A DNA stretch of 64,000 bases, from positions 1,918,501 through 1,982,500 of the forward strand of contig NZ_CP088149.1 in the NCBI RefSeq assembly GCF_002845275.2, written 5' to 3'. A program made the translations under genes and the position numbers. The DNA comes from Pseudomonas sp. S06B 330. GTDB taxonomy: Bacteria > Pseudomonadota > Gammaproteobacteria > Pseudomonadales > Pseudomonadaceae. A model generated the notes under the pieces. The model searched no databases. It worked only from the letters and a program-made list of their open reading frames with translations, and was not told the origin of the DNA. This document shows positions 9,444 through 18,741 of this stretch, in pieces (the stretch's first letter is position 1; each line of letters begins with the position of its first letter).

Positions 9444-11771
9444 TCAGCCGGCTTTTGTGCCCTTGCGCTGCCCCGGCAATGGCGCAAACAGCGCATCGAT
9501 ATCTTCTGCCGCTAAACGCCAATCCCCCGCCTGACGTCCATCCAGTACCCCGGCCGCCAACGCCGATTTCTCCTGCTGCAACTGCTGGATCTTTTCTTCC
9601 ACGGTGCCGCGGGTAATCAACTTGTAGACGAATACCGGCTTTTCCTGGCCAATGCGATACGCACGGTCAGTAGCCTGGTTCTCGGCGGCCGGATTCCACC
9701 AGGGATCGTAATGGATCACGGTATCGGCTGCGGTCAGGTTCAGGCCTACGCCACCGGCCTTGAGGCTGATCAGGAATATCTGCAGCCGGCCATTCTGGAA
9801 GTCCTGCACCGGCGCGCGGCGATCACGGGTTTCGCCGGTCAGCAGGGCATAGGCAATGCCACGTTGCTCAAGCTCAGCCTCAATCAGTCGCAACATGCTG
9901 GTGAACTGCGAGAACAACAGCACCCGACGACCTTCGGCAAGCAATTCTTCGAGCATCTCCATCAGGCTTGTGAGCTTGCCCGAATGGGCGCCGCGGGCAG
10001 TGGAGGCTTCGCTGTTGACCAGGCGTAAATCGCAGCAGACCTGGCGCAGTTTAAGCAGCGCCTCAAGAATGATGATCTGGCTGCGGGCCACGCCCTTGCG
10101 AGTAATTTCGGCGCGTACTTTCTGGTCCATGGCCAGGCGCATGGTCTCGTAGACATCGCGCTGGGCATCGCTGAGATCGACCCAGTGGATCATCTCGGTC
10201 TTGGCTGGCAGCTCCGTGGCCACCTGCTCTTTGGTGCGGCGCAGCAGGAACGGTTTGATCCGTGCGTTGAGGTGTTGCAGGCGCTCGTTGTTGCCCTGGC
10301 GTTCGATCGGTGTGCGGTAATCGCGGTTGAAGGCCTGGGCATCACCCAGCCAGCCAGGTAGCAGGAAGTGGAACAGCGACCACAGTTCGCCCAGGTGGTT
10401 TTCCAGGGGCGTACCGCTCAGGCACAGGCGCTGACGGGCTTCGAGCTGGCGTGCAGCCTGGGCGGCCTTGCTGCCTGGGCTCTTGATGTACTGGGCCTCG
10501 TCGAGGATCAGTACATGCAGCGCCAGGCCTTTGAAGTGCTCCAGGTCCTTGGGCAGTAGGGCGTAGGTGGTTAGCAGCAGATCGTAGTCCTGCAGGTGGT
10601 CGAAATGCTTGCGTCGGCCAATACCTTGTAGCGCCAGTACCTGCAAGCCGGGAGCGAAGCGTGCGGCCTCGTCCTGCCAGTTGGGGATCAGGCTGGTGGG
10701 CATCACCACCATGGCCGGACGGGTCAGGCGTCCGGCATTCTTTTCGGTGAGTAGGTGGGCGAGGGTCTGCAGGGTTTTGCCCAGGCCCATATCGTCCGCC
10801 AGGATGCCGCCGACCTCCAGCTCACGCAGGGCCTGCATCCAGCTCAGGCCTTCGAGTTGATACGGGCGCAAGGTGGCGCTCAGGCCGTCCGGGGTTTGTG
10901 CCGGTTGCAGGCGGATATCGCGCAGGCGCTCGGCCAGGCTGCGCACCCGCTCGCCGCCTTGCCAGCTCAATGGCAGCTCTTCAAGGGCGTTGAGGCGCGG
11001 GGCGTCGAGCGTGGGCAAACGCACGCTGGTTTCCCCAGGCTCACGCAAGTAAAAGTCACCCAGGGTTGCCAGCACCGGCTTGAGCCGGCCGTAGGGCAGG
11101 GCTACTTGCAGCTGGCGCCGACTCTCGCCTGTCGGGGCAGGAATCTGTACCAGCAGTTGTTCGTCGTCGCGCCGTTTGTGCAGTTGCGTCGGATTGAGCA
11201 GTTCGGGATGGCTGCGCAGTACATTGAGCAGGATCGGCAGCAAGCTCAGGCGGTGGCCGTTAACCTCGATACCCAGCTCCAGGTCGAACCAGTCGCGGCC
11301 GCTGGTCTCGTCGATCTGTGCGTACCAATCGTCGACCTGGGCAAGGTTGAAGGCGAAGTCGTCGGTGAACTCGATCTCCCAGCCTTGCTCGCGCAGGGTG
11401 GGCAGGTCGTTGAGCATGAAGCGCAGCCAGGCAGCTTCGGAGGCAAGCTCCAGAAGATCACCGGCGCTTTCGGGCAGGGCTTTGCTTTGCCGGGTGGCGA
11501 CTTTAAAGCCCAAGCGCTGGAGGGTTTGTCTGATCTTGCTTTCGGCCTCTGTGTGGCGTTGTATGCGTTGGCTGCTGGTGCCCTCCAGGCGGGAAGCTTC
11601 CTTGCCCTGTCTGCCACTGGCGCGGATGCCGTCATAGACGAACGACAGCGCCGCCCGGTGCTGGTGCTGGCGCTGCATTCTGCCGGTTTGCGGCACGTAA
11701 GCGCTGAATTCGTGGCTGCCCAGGATCAGGTGGGGCGTGGGGGCAATACCGTTGATGATCTTCTCGCTCAA
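9444..11771 (-). CDS. SNF2-family DEAD/DEAH-box helicase
   Basis: The 775-residue protein has the two-lobed ATPase of the SNF2/Rad54 type. Walker A is in ADDMGLGKTLQTL (about residue 320), Walker B is DEAQYIK, then LCLSGTPLENHLGELWSLF. The helicase C-terminal lobe includes LLFSQFTSMLRLIE and the VIHYDPWWNPAAENQATDRAYRIGQ block. Such proteins translocate on DNA or remodel nucleoprotein; no substrate is known. The N-terminal 300 residues have no recognised enzymatic motif. The only start at the 5' edge is TTG 11771 without a clear ribosome site; an ATG 31 codons in is an alternative. It follows the csiV-like gene by 32 bp and mfd, suggesting a leftward operon. Confidence 0.85.
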   Translation of the reverse strand: MSEKIINGIAPTPHLILGSHEFSAYVPQTGRMQRQHQHRAALSFVYDGIRASGRQGKEASRLEGTSSQRIQRHTEAESKIRQTLQRLGFKVATRQSKALPESAGDLLELASEAAWLRFMLNDLPTLREQGWEIEFTDDFAFNLAQVDDWYAQIDETSGRDWFDLELGIEVNGHRLSLLPILLNVLRSHPELLNPTQLHKRRDDEQLLVQIPAPTGESRRQLQVALPYGRLKPVLATLGDFYLREPGETSVRLPTLDAPRLNALEELPLSWQGGERVRSLAERLRDIRLQPAQTPDGLSATLRPYQLEGLSWMQALRELEVGGILADDMGLGKTLQTLAHLLTEKNAGRLTRPAMVVMPTSLIPNWQDEAARFAPGLQVLALQGIGRRKHFDHLQDYDLLLTTYALLPKDLEHFKGLALHVLILDEAQYIKSPGSKAAQAARQLEARQRLCLSGTPLENHLGELWSLFHFLLPGWLGDAQAFNRDYRTPIERQGNNERLQHLNARIKPFLLRRTKEQVATELPAKTEMIHWVDLSDAQRDVYETMRLAMDQKVRAEITRKGVARSQIIILEALLKLRQVCCDLRLVNSEASTARGAHSGKLTSLMEMLEELLAEGRRVLLFSQFTSMLRLIEAELEQRGIAYALLTGETRDRRAPVQDFQNGRLQIFLISLKAGGVGLNLTAADTVIHYDPWWNPAAENQATDRAYRIGQEKPVFVYKLITRGTVEEKIQQLQQEKSALAAGVLDGRQAGDWRLAAEDIDALFAPLPGQRKGTKAG

Positions 11772-11803
11772 TATTCTGGGGGGATCTGCCGTTTGGGGTG
11801 CAG

Positions 11804-12364
11804 CTACTGCTCCATCATCTCTGGTGCGGGTGTGGGCGCGCTGACCGGGCGGTTCGCGGTGACCTTGAGCAGCAGGGCCAAATGGCCGCCGTCAAGGAAG
11901 GTGAGTTCACCATTTTTCACCGTGCTGTTGCTCTGCTTGAGCTGTTCGCTTTGAGTTACCGCGCCGTTGCCGTCCAGTTGGTTGACCCAGAAGTTGGCCT
12001 CGACACTGATAAAACGCTCTTCTTTGAGGCTCAGGTTGCCCTCGATCGGAAAGTGCCCGAACTGCTCCTTGCCGTCACTGATTGCGACGCTGCCGGCATC
12101 CTGTGTCCAGGCTTTTTGCAGAAGGACGGTGTACTGGCTATCGGCGCTGAGCTTTGCCGCTTCGTCATTCATGGACGGTTGGCGCATATCCCCGTTGGCA
12201 AGCGCCTTGGCACCGTTGCTCCAGTCTTCCGGGGCGAACTGGCTGGTGATTGCCGGCACGGCGTTCTGCCGGACCAGGATCATTTCAACCTGATAAACGC
12301 CTTCAGCAAATGCAGCGGGAGTGAACAACGCCAGCAGCAGGGTCAGGCAGCGAATGGCACGCAT
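11804..12364 (-). CDS. CsiV family periplasmic protein
   Basis: The 186-residue protein has a Sec signal peptide (MRAIRCLTLLLALFTPAAFAEG, cleavage probably after AFA). The mature domain begins YQVEMILVRQ, the usual opening of the CsiV / peptidoglycan-binding protein family. WSNGAKAL and the C-terminal GGHLALLLKVT are further family-like blocks. CsiV was described as a cell-shape protein of enteric and vibrio relatives; its role in pseudomonads is not established. It lies 10 bp downstream of mfd and 32 bp upstream of the helicase gene in the same orientation. The name is based on similarity only. Confidence 0.75.
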   Translation of the reverse strand: MRAIRCLTLLLALFTPAAFAEGVYQVEMILVRQNAVPAITSQFAPEDWSNGAKALANGDMRQPSMNDEAAKLSADSQYTVLLQKAWTQDAGSVAISDGKEQFGHFPIEGNLSLKEERFISVEANFWVNQLDGNGAVTQSEQLKQSNSTVKNGELTFLDGGHLALLLKVTANRPVSAPTPAPEMMEQ

Positions 12365-12374
12365 GGATCTTCCT

Positions 12375-15300
12375 TCACGCAGATTGTGGGGTCAGGCGCT
12401 CGAACAGCGCCTCGAGGTTATTGAAACGTTCTTCTGGGCGCTCCATCGGCACCATGAACTTGAACTGGGTCGCGCCTTCGAACTTATAGCGCTTGGGCTG
12501 GCCCTGGATCAATTTGATCAGCACCAATGGGTCGACCGGGGTTTCGGCTTCGAACTCAATCTTGCCGCCATTGGGGCCGGCATCGACTTTTTTGATCCCC
12601 AGCTTCTCCGCTTGAAGCTTGAGCAAGGTCAGGCGCACCAGATTTTTGGTGGGTTCGGGCAGTAGGCCAAAGCGGTCGATCATCTCGACTTGCAGGTCTT
12701 TGAGGCCGTCTTCGTCCGCTGCCGAGGCGATGCGTTTGTACAGGATCAGCCGGGCGTGCACGTCCGGCAGGTAGTCTTCGGGAATCAGTGCCGGTAGGCG
12801 CAGGTTGATTTCCGGGCCACCGCCCAGTGGCTGGTCGAGGTTCGGTTGGGTGCCTTTGCGGATGGCTTTGACCGCACGCTCGAGCATCTCCATGTACAAG
12901 GTGAAGCCGACGGCCTGGATCTGCCCGCTCTGACCTTCGCCGAGCAGTTCGCCGGCGCCACGGATTTCCAGGTCGTTGGTGGCCAGGACAAAGCCGGCGC
13001 CCAGATCCTGGGTGTTGGCGATGGCCTCCAGGCGCTTCTCGGCATCTGGCGTGATCTGTTGGCGCGGCGGCGTGAGCAAGTAGGCATAGGCCTGGTGGTG
13101 ACTGCGCCCGACCCGGCCGCGCAGCTGGTGCAGCTGGGCCAGGCCGAACTTGTCGGCACGCTCGATGATGATGGTGTTGGCGCTGGGTACGTCGATACCG
13201 GTCTCGATGATGGTCGAGGCGATCAGTACGTTGAAGCGCTTGTGGTAGAAGTCGCTCATCACCTGTTCGAGTTCGCGCTCGCGCATCTGTCCGTGGCCAA
13301 TGCCGATCCGTGCCTCAGGCACCAGTTCGGCGAGGTCGGCGGCGCATTTCTCGATGCTCTTCACGTCATTGTGCAGGTAGTAGACCTGGCCACCGCGCAG
13401 CAGCTCACGCAGCAGTGCTTCCTTGACCGTGCTCTTGTTCTGCTCCATGACAAAAGTGCGCACCGACAGTCGACGCGCCGGCGGGGTGGCGATGATCGAC
13501 AGGTCGCGCATGCCGGCCACGGCCATGTTCAGGGTCCGCGGGATTGGCGTGGCGGTCAGGGTCAGGATGTCCACCTCGCTGCGCAGCGCCTTGAGCTGTT
13601 CTTTCTGGCGTACGCCAAAGCGGTGCTCTTCGTCGATGATCACCAGGCCCAGGTCTTTGATCTTGACGTCGTCCTGCAGCAACTTGTGGGTGCCGATGAC
13701 GATGTCGATCTTGCCTTCGGCGAGGTCGGCAACGGCCGCGGCGACTTCTTTGGGCGATTTGAAACGGCTCATCACTTCAACGGTCACTGGCCAGTCAGCA
13801 AAGCGGTCGCGGAAGCTGTTGTAGTGCTGTTGGGCGAGCAGGGTGGTCGGTACCAGGATGGCCACCTGGCGACCGCCGTGCACAGCGATGAAGGCGGCGC
13901 GCATGGCCACTTCTGTCTTGCCGAAACCAACGTCGCCGCAGACCAGGCGGTCCATTGGCTTGGCCGCGAGCATGTCTTCGCGTACCGCGTCGATGGCACT
14001 CTGCTGATCAGGGGTTTCTTCGAACGGGAAGCCGGCGCTGAAGGTCGCATAGTCAACCGACGGATCCGCGAAGGCATAGCCTTTGCGTGCCGCGCGGCGG
14101 GCATAGATGTCGAGCAGCTCGGCGGCGACGTCGCGGACTTGTTCGGCGGCTTTGCGCTTGGCTTTTTGCCAGGCCTCCGAGCCCAGTCGATGCAGGGGCG
14201 CCAGGGCATCATCACTGCCGGTGTAGCGGGCGATCAGGTGCAAGTTGGCCACTGGCACGTAGAGCTTGGCACCCTCGGCGTATTCCAGGGTGAGGAATTC
14301 AGCCGCCTGGTTGTCGATTTCCAGGGTCGCCAGGCCCAGGTAGCGACCGACACCGTGGTCGATATGCACCACCGGGGCGCCTTCGCGCAACTCGGTGAGG
14401 TTCTTGATCACTGCATCGTTGTTGGCGTCGCTGCGTTTGTCCCGGCGCCGGCGCTGCATCACCCGCTGGCCAAACAGCGGGCTCTCGGCGACCAGGGCTA
14501 TCGCCGGGTCGTCCAGCAACAGGCCCTCATCCAGCGGTGCGATGGTGATTGCCAGGCGCTCTTTGCCCGCGACGAAGGCACTCCAGCTGTCGACGGTTTG
14601 CGGGCGCAGCTTCAAGCGTTCGAGCAGCTCCAGCAATACTTCGCGACGGCCCGCCGATTCGGCGGTAAACAAGACGCGGCCAGGAAACTGGTCGAGAAAG
14701 CCCGACAGCGCCGCCAGTGGTTGATTGGCTTTGGCTTCGATGGCCAGGTTTGGCAGGGCTTGAGCAGGGAAGCGCTCGCGACCGACACCGCTGTCGACGT
14801 CATCCTGGCTGACCACCACGCGCGGCCAACTCTTGAGTCGGGCAAAGCAGCCTTCCACTGGCATAAACAGTTCGGCCGGTGGCAACAAGGGCCGCGACGG
14901 ATCGATACGCCGCTCTTCGTAGCGGTTGCGTACATCGCTCCAGAAGTGCTCGGCGGCCTGCTCGACACCCGGCAGGGAAAATACCTGGGTGTCTTGCGGG
15001 AGGTAGTCGAACAGCGTCGAAGTGTCGTCGAAAAACAGCGGCAGGTAGTACTCGATGCCGGCCGGGGTGATCCCGCTGGACAGGTCCTGGAAGATTGAGC
15101 AACGGCGGAAATCGACGTCAAAGCGCTCGCGAAAGCGTGCCTTGAAACGGGTCACCGCATCCTTTTGCAAGGGGAACTCGCGAGCGGGCAGCAGGCGTAC
15201 CGAGTCAACCTTGTCGATCGAACGCTGGGTCTCCGGATCGAAGGTGCGCAGGGTCTCGATTTCGTCGTCGAACAGATCGATCCGGTAGGGCAGCTTGCTG

Positions 15301-15824
15301 CCCATCGGGAACAGATCGATGAGTGCGCCACGGACCGCGAACTCACCGTGCTCGTAGACGGTGTCGACACAGCGGTAACCGCTGGCCTCCAGGCGCAGAC
15401 GCATCTGCTCGACATCCAGCTTCTGACCGATGTCCAGCACCAGGCTGCTGCCCAAGAGAAAGCGGGTCGGTGCCAGGCGGTGCAGGGCAGTGGTGATCGG
15501 CACCACGAGAATGCCGTGATCAAGCTCCGGCAAACGGTACAGGCTGGAAATCCGCTGGGAGATGATGTCCTGGTGCGGCGAGAACAGATCGTAGGGCAGG
15601 GTTTCCCAGTCGGGGAAGGGCAGTACCGGCAACTGCGGCGCAAAAAAACGCAACTCCTGCTCGAGCCGGTCAGCGCTCTGGCTGTCGGCGGTCAGCAACA
15701 GGGTGAAGCGTTTGGCGGCGCTGGCAGCTTCGGCGATGGCCAGGCTCAGGGCGGCGCCCGGCAAGTTGCCCCAGGTTTGTTTACCGGCAGTGGCCGGCAG
15801 GTGCGGTAGACGCAGAACAGGCAC
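12375..15824 (-). CDS. mfd: Transcription-repair coupling factor Mfd
   Basis: The roughly 1149-residue ATPase removes RNA polymerase stalled at lesions and recruits UvrA. Domains in order are the UvrB-homology region (WETLPYDLFSPHQDIISQR at about residue 80), the RNA polymerase-interaction domain (VVHIDHGVGRYLGL), and the RecG-like helicase with Walker A GDVGFGKTEVA and Walker B DEEHRFG. Then come the TRG-type region (RGRVGRSHHQAYAYLL) and the C-terminal domain that masks UvrA binding. GTG 15824, giving MPVLRLPHLP, has GGAG 11 nt upstream and fits the family start better than the 17-codon-longer GTG at 15875. It heads a leftward set with the csiV-like and helicase genes. Confidence 0.97.
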   Translation of the reverse strand: MPVLRLPHLPATAGKQTWGNLPGAALSLAIAEAASAAKRFTLLLTADSQSADRLEQELRFFAPQLPVLPFPDWETLPYDLFSPHQDIISQRISSLYRLPELDHGILVVPITTALHRLAPTRFLLGSSLVLDIGQKLDVEQMRLRLEASGYRCVDTVYEHGEFAVRGALIDLFPMGSKLPYRIDLFDDEIETLRTFDPETQRSIDKVDSVRLLPAREFPLQKDAVTRFKARFRERFDVDFRRCSIFQDLSSGITPAGIEYYLPLFFDDTSTLFDYLPQDTQVFSLPGVEQAAEHFWSDVRNRYEERRIDPSRPLLPPAELFMPVEGCFARLKSWPRVVVSQDDVDSGVGRERFPAQALPNLAIEAKANQPLAALSGFLDQFPGRVLFTAESAGRREVLLELLERLKLRPQTVDSWSAFVAGKERLAITIAPLDEGLLLDDPAIALVAESPLFGQRVMQRRRRDKRSDANNDAVIKNLTELREGAPVVHIDHGVGRYLGLATLEIDNQAAEFLTLEYAEGAKLYVPVANLHLIARYTGSDDALAPLHRLGSEAWQKAKRKAAEQVRDVAAELLDIYARRAARKGYAFADPSVDYATFSAGFPFEETPDQQSAIDAVREDMLAAKPMDRLVCGDVGFGKTEVAMRAAFIAVHGGRQVAILVPTTLLAQQHYNSFRDRFADWPVTVEVMSRFKSPKEVAAAVADLAEGKIDIVIGTHKLLQDDVKIKDLGLVIIDEEHRFGVRQKEQLKALRSEVDILTLTATPIPRTLNMAVAGMRDLSIIATPPARRLSVRTFVMEQNKSTVKEALLRELLRGGQVYYLHNDVKSIEKCAADLAELVPEARIGIGHGQMRERELEQVMSDFYHKRFNVLIASTIIETGIDVPSANTIIIERADKFGLAQLHQLRGRVGRSHHQAYAYLLTPPRQQITPDAEKRLEAIANTQDLGAGFVLATNDLEIRGAGELLGEGQSGQIQAVGFTLYMEMLERAVKAIRKGTQPNLDQPLGGGPEINLRLPALIPEDYLPDVHARLILYKRIASAADEDGLKDLQVEMIDRFGLLPEPTKNLVRLTLLKLQAEKLGIKKVDAGPNGGKIEFEAETPVDPLVLIKLIQGQPKRYKFEGATQFKFMVPMERPEERFNNLEALFERLTPQSA

Positions 15825-16009
15825 GGGAGGTCGAGCTCCAAGCGTTGCGACAAAGACGCCAATTGTACCGGTCACAGGCCCGTGCTGTCAGGTCGTGCGC
15901 AGGCTAATTGCATGTAGTGAGCGCGTGGCGACAGGCGCTCATTGCTCGATGGGCTGCGGGGCGTCATAATGTAGCCCCTTTTTTCTGTCCCTACATGTGG
16001 AAGGTTCCC

Positions 16010-17458
16010 GTGACTCAGAAGCCCGACCAGTGTCTTGGTGAGTGGATTGATCGTGAAGCACTTGCAGAAGCGATGATCCCGCTTATCGGTCAGCTCTACC
16101 GCAATAACAATGTGGTGAGCTCGATCTATGGCCGCAGCCTGATCAACCGTTCGGTGATCTCGATTCTCAAAGCACACCGCTTTGCTCGTCATCGCCAAAC
16201 CGACGAAACCGAACTCTCTGTCCACGAGACATTCCCGCTGCTCAAAGCGATGAGCGAGCTGAAACTGGGCGCCGCTTCGGTCGACCTGGGCAAGCTGGCG
16301 AACAAATTCAAGCTGGAAGGCAACGGCCGTAGCGCCGAGCAGTTCGTGCGTGAAGAAATGGCCGACGTTGTTGGTCAGCAGAACGCTTCGGCACGTAAAG
16401 GCACCGACGTTGTGCTTTACGGCTTCGGTCGTATCGGCCGCCTGTTGGCGCGCATCCTGATCGAAAAAACCGGCGGTGGCGACGGCCTGCGTCTGCGCGC
16501 CATCGTCGTGCGCAAAGGCGCCGAGAACGATCTGGTCAAACGTGCCAGCCTGCTGCGTCGTGACTCGGTTCACGGCCCGTTCGATGGCACCATCACCATC
16601 GACGAAGAACACAACACCATCACTGCCAACGGTAACCTGATCCAGGTTATCTACGCCAAGAACCCGAGCGAAGTCGACTACACCCAGTACGGCATCGAAA
16701 ACGCTCTGGTCGTGGACAACACCGGTGTATGGCGTGACGCCGACGGCCTCGGCCAGCACCTGGCCTGCCCAGGCGCTGCCCGCGTGATTCTCACCGCACC
16801 TGGCAAAGGCGCGCTGAAGAACATCGTTCACGGCATCAACCACGGCGAAATCAGCGCTGACGACAAGATCATCTCGGCCGCTTCGTGCACCACCAACGCC
16901 ATCGTGCCGGTGCTCAAGGCTGTCAATGACAAGTACGGCATCGTCAATGGCCACGTCGAAACCGTTCACTCGTTCACCAACGACCAGAACCTGATCGACA
17001 ACTTCCACAAGGGCAGCCGTCGTGGCCGCGCCGCACCGCTGAACATGGTTATCACCGAGACCGGTGCTGCCACCGCAGCGGCCAAAGCGCTGCCAGTGCT
17101 CAAGGGCAAGCTGACCGGTAACGCGATTCGTGTTCCAACGCCGAACGTGTCGATGGCCATCCTGAACCTGAACCTGGAAAAGGCCACCAACCGCGAAGAA
17201 ATCAACGAGTACCTGCGCCAGATGGCCATGCACTCGGACCTGCACAAGCAGATCGATTACGTCAGCTCCCAGGAAGTGGTATCCACCGACTTCGTCGGTT
17301 CGCGCCACGCCGGTGTGGTTGATGCCGAAGCCACCATCTGCAACGATAACCGTGTTGTCTTGTACGTCTGGTACGACAACGAATTCGGTTACAGCTGCCA
17401 GGTTGTGCGCGTGATGGAAGACATGGCCGGTGTAAACCCGCCAGCTTTCCCACGCTAA
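16010..17458 (+). CDS. gap: Glyceraldehyde-3-phosphate dehydrogenase (long Pseudomonas type)
   Basis: The roughly 482-residue protein has a GAPDH core preceded by about 125 extra N-terminal residues (CLGEWIDREALAEAMIPLIGQLY...). This marks the long GAPDH class of pseudomonads, usually thought to act in gluconeogenesis. The NAD-binding loop VLYGFGRIGRLLAR, the catalytic cysteine in AASCTTNAIVP and the histidine-containing HSFTNDQN region are present. The C-terminus carries WYDNEFGYSCQVV. GTG 16010 has GGAAGG 5–6 nt upstream; an ATG at 15995 in the same frame would add five residues and cannot be excluded. It is monocistronic, with its own terminator. Confidence 0.95.
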   Translation: MTQKPDQCLGEWIDREALAEAMIPLIGQLYRNNNVVSSIYGRSLINRSVISILKAHRFARHRQTDETELSVHETFPLLKAMSELKLGAASVDLGKLANKFKLEGNGRSAEQFVREEMADVVGQQNASARKGTDVVLYGFGRIGRLLARILIEKTGGGDGLRLRAIVVRKGAENDLVKRASLLRRDSVHGPFDGTITIDEEHNTITANGNLIQVIYAKNPSEVDYTQYGIENALVVDNTGVWRDADGLGQHLACPGAARVILTAPGKGALKNIVHGINHGEISADDKIISAASCTTNAIVPVLKAVNDKYGIVNGHVETVHSFTNDQNLIDNFHKGSRRGRAAPLNMVITETGAATAAAKALPVLKGKLTGNAIRVPTPNVSMAILNLNLEKATNREEINEYLRQMAMHSDLHKQIDYVSSQEVVSTDFVGSRHAGVVDAEATICNDNRVVLYVWYDNEFGYSCQVVRVMEDMAGVNPPAFPR

Positions 17459-17477
17459 GCTTGGCTTGGTTGTGAAA

Positions 17478-17507
17478 GACGGGAACCTTAGGGTTCCCGT
17501 TTTTTTT
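17478..17507 (+). terminator. Rho-independent terminator of gap
   Basis: CGGGAACC and GGTTCCCG form a perfect 8-bp stem with a TTAG loop followed by eight T residues. Confidence 0.95.
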
Positions 17508-17530
17508 GCCTGTCATTTCCAGGAGGACGG

Positions 17531-18529
17531 ATGCGCAATGTGTTGCTGGTGAGTGTGTGGATGAGTCTGGTCGGCTGCGGGCAGGGCGAGAACACGCTTG
17601 AGCGCATCAGTGGCCCGACCATGGGCAGCAGTTACACCGTGCAATATGTACGTACACCTCAAGGGCCCGTGCCGGAACAGGTCAGGCGTGAGGTCGAGGC
17701 TGTTCTTGAAGGTGTTGACCAGCGTTTTTCTACTTATCGCAGTGATTCGCTGATCGAGACCTTCAATCGCTTGCCTGGCAATAGCTGTCAAACCATGCCC
17801 GCTGATGTGCTCGACTTGGTGCGCGTGGGTGAGCAGTTGTCACAGCAAAGTGACGGCGCGTTTGACCTGACCATTGAGCCATTGCTCGATCTGTGGGGCT
17901 TCGGCCCGCAGTCGCGGATGGAGAAAGTACCCGGGGCCAAGGCTTTGGCCAGCGCCCGCCAGCGCGTCGGACATGGGCATTTGCGCATAGTTGGCGAGCA
18001 GCTGTGCAAGGATGCGCCAGTGCAAGTCGACTTCAACAGTATTGCTGCCGGGTACGCGGTGGACTTGGTGGTTGAGCGGCTAAACGCCCTGGGGGTCACG
18101 GATTTGCTGGTCGAGGCCACGGGGGAGCTCAAGGCGCTGGGGCGAAAACCTGATGGCAGTCACTGGAAAGTGGCCTTGGAGCTGCCCCGCGAAGATCGTC
18201 AGATTGCCCAGCAAGTGTTGGCGCTGGATGGCTTTGGCGTGTCGACCTCCGGTGACTATCGTCATTATTTCGAGGAGAATGGCCAGCGCTATTCACATAC
18301 CTTCGATGCGCGCTCGGGCAAACCTGTGAAGCACGATTTGGCGTCGGTGACGGTGTTCGAACGTTCGACACTGATGGCTGATGGTTATTCGACCCTGTTG
18401 TTGGTCCTTGGGCCGCAGGACGGTTGGGACTTCGCCCTCAGGCACGAGATTGCTGCGGTGTTCGTGACCCGGGTCGCCGACGGTTTTGTCTCCCGCAGCA
18501 CGCCGGCGTTCGAACAGGTGAAGCCGTAG
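17531..18529 (+). CDS. apbE: FAD:protein FMN transferase (ApbE-type lipoprotein)
   Basis: The 332-residue protein transfers FMN from FAD onto a threonine of exported or membrane flavoproteins such as NqrB/NqrC and RnfG. A lipoprotein signal is evident (MRNVLLVSVWMSLVGC, lipobox LVGC with Cys16). ApbE landmarks are GPTMGSSYTVQYV near the start, the DFNSIAAGYAVD region, and the C-terminal SVTVFERSTLMADGYSTLLLVLGP with Thr and Asp metal ligands. The AGGAGG ribosome site is ideal. No nqr or rnf genes lie in the window, so its target is not evident from context. It is followed by sthA after about 210 bp. Confidence 0.92.
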   Translation: MRNVLLVSVWMSLVGCGQGENTLERISGPTMGSSYTVQYVRTPQGPVPEQVRREVEAVLEGVDQRFSTYRSDSLIETFNRLPGNSCQTMPADVLDLVRVGEQLSQQSDGAFDLTIEPLLDLWGFGPQSRMEKVPGAKALASARQRVGHGHLRIVGEQLCKDAPVQVDFNSIAAGYAVDLVVERLNALGVTDLLVEATGELKALGRKPDGSHWKVALELPREDRQIAQQVLALDGFGVSTSGDYRHYFEENGQRYSHTFDARSGKPVKHDLASVTVFERSTLMADGYSTLLLVLGPQDGWDFALRHEIAAVFVTRVADGFVSRSTPAFEQVKP

Positions 18530-18741
18530 GCGCGGATAGATTCACGCCCACAGAGCGAGTGCATCGAAAGTGTGCGGTGACATGTAGTGCAGAGAAAAAT
18601 AGCCTACGACGCGACCAAGGGTTAATGTGCGCGGCGTTAAAGCTTGATTAGACTGCACCCGAATTTTTCATGGCGCCGCTGGCGGCATGATCTAGCCCCG
18701 CTTGCCAATGTGGCGACCGGGCCTGTTCTAAAGGAGTACGC

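Noticed and set aside
12846..15098. A 750-codon open frame antisense to mfd
   Set aside because: It lies wholly inside mfd, has no recognisable motif, and is explained by codon bias.
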